A stretch of DNA of 64,000 nucleotides from Amblyornis subalaris (taxonomy: Eukaryota; Chordata; Aves; Passeriformes; Ptilonorhynchidae): the NCBI GenBank assembly GCA_018881555.1, contig JACAXG010000021.1, positions 7,258,245 to 7,322,244 on the forward strand, given 5' to 3'. This document shows, piece by piece, positions 62,883 to 64,000 of the stretch (positions within the stretch are counted from its first letter, which is position 1; every line of letters starts with the position of its first letter). The translations under genes and the position numbers were made by a program. The notes below the pieces were generated by a model. That model saw nothing but the letters and a program-made list of their open reading frames with translations. It was not told the DNA's origin and made no database searches.

Positions 62883-64000
62883 TCATTTGGATACTCTTTA
62901 AGCACTTTTGTTCTCATTATCTATGCACTTCTAGTTTGGTTGCAATGGGATTTTATCCCCTGGGTTAAGACTTCCAGGAATGCCATTCCACTTCTCAGCC
63001 TAATCCACACCATTTAATTGTGTGTGTGACTTGGGATCTATCTTGTAACCTCATGTAGGTCTAGCATTATAGTCTTGAGGGGAAATACAATTTTGTGGCT
63101 GCCTCCTCACATTCCTGTAAGGAATTCACCTCAAGTTGTCATACACCTTTCTATTCCCCTCTTCACTCACACAAATGCCCTTCTCCATAGAAAGATCATG
63201 CACAGCTTCAGGAAAATCATGAAACTCAGAAAGTTAACGATTCTCATAATCCTGTAATAGAAGTGTTTCCATTTCTAGCAGTGTTTTAATTTTGCTGAGA
63301 TAAAGGAAAAAAAATCACAACTTGCTTGCTTCCTCAGAAATTAATCCTGCTGGCAGCTAGTAAGTCTGTCATCCCCACTGGCTTTATACATCATCCATAT
63401 CATTCTATATGGATACACATAACCTCTTTGCTTCCCATACTTATGCCCATATGTTTAGATGCTAAAGTTTCCTTCAAACTCATTATACAGGCAAACAGTG
63501 CATGAGATGAAAGTAACATCTTAATTAGCAGTGTCACTGACACATTTTCTACAAGAAAATCTTCCACTGAACCAAACATTTGCCATATGCTTCTTTATAT
63601 TGATTTGCACCTGTTGTCGATTCTGTGCCAGCAGAAATACCTGAAAGGAGTATGAAGAAAAATGCAGGGTTTCTGGTGCTACCAGAACCTTCGACTGCAT
63701 GTCAGTGACTACCAGCTGCCAACCACCCAGGGACAGGTTTCAGCATCCTCTCGCAAACCCAAGGCAACCTCTTGCAGGCCAAATAGATGAAACCTGAACA
63801 ACATTGTTTCAGTGTTTCTCTTGCATAATGAAATATTAGATCAGACACGTATCTCCAGAGAGAGTAGGACTAGCTGGGCTCTGCCACTAACCAGAGGATG
63901 CTGTAGTCAAATATTGAATTGACCTAAAACTCAGTGGCCCGAGGCTCAGCAGAATAGCAATCGCTAATGATTTGCCCACTGTGGAAAGAACTCTCAGAGA
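62883..64000. other. Non-coding stretch to window end
   Basis: Nothing recognised except a short hairpin at 63668-63689. If the candidate exon at 62810-62875 is real, this would be intron. Confidence 0.5.
63668..63689. repeat. Short hairpin, 9 bp with one bulge
   Basis: GGTTTCTGGT is followed by GCT and ACCAGAACC. The inner seven base pairs (63671-63677 with 63681-63687) are perfect and two more pair across a one-base bulge. Too short for a microRNA precursor. Confidence 0.7.

Noticed and set aside
1..64000. CRISPR arrays, bacterial operons, tRNA or rRNA genes
   Set aside because: No regularly spaced repeats, no operon-like ORFs and no tRNA or rRNA landmarks; the DNA is vertebrate nuclear.
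1..64000. Endogenous retrovirus or LTR
   Set aside because: No LTR pair, primer-binding site or retroviral gene pattern recognised; the only transposon-derived coding remnants are CR1 LINE.

Overview
This window looks like a gene-poor, AT-rich stretch of a bird nuclear genome. The evidence is the transposon content. A clear CR1 LINE 3' end on the + strand (about 21478-22506) has the typical avian 3' UTR and ends without poly(A) in an ATTCTATAATTCCA-like terminus. A second CR1 lies on the - strand (about 23572-23945). Interspersed repeats otherwise appear sparse, which fits a bird better than a turtle or crocodile. Species cannot be named from the sequence. About 56 isolated single N bases are scattered up to 57820, and none were seen after that.

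No protein-coding gene could be recognised. The longest open frames (about 170-190 codons) fall in locally GC-rich or otherwise stop-poor patches, overlap open frames on the other strand or in other frames, and match no family I know. They are not called as genes. Three short segments have exon-like features (10987-11058, 49143-49194 and 62810-62875) and are listed as low-confidence candidates. The best reading is a large intron or an intergenic desert with possible regulatory DNA.

Layout: 1-13640 is unremarkable non-coding DNA with a (CAAA)n tract, a perfect 11-bp hairpin at 7110-7137 and one candidate terminal exon. A C-rich tract at 13641-13660 gives a G-quadruplex-type motif on the - strand. 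13661-20759 holds nothing recognisable. 20760-23945 is the main structured region: an old, highly decayed CR1-clade LINE on the + strand is split by a younger avian CR1 in the same orientation, and a third, antisense CR1 follows within 200 bases. 23946-64000 is non-coding, with microsatellites, A- or T-tracts, several inverted repeats, GC-richer patches (about 30163-30438, 41220-41600, 50500-50850, 54240-54620) and several AT-rich blocks with homeodomain, octamer, RUNX or RFX-like words that could be conserved enhancers.

The genes do not work together in any visible system, because no intact gene was found. The most informative result is the nested LINE structure and its decay.
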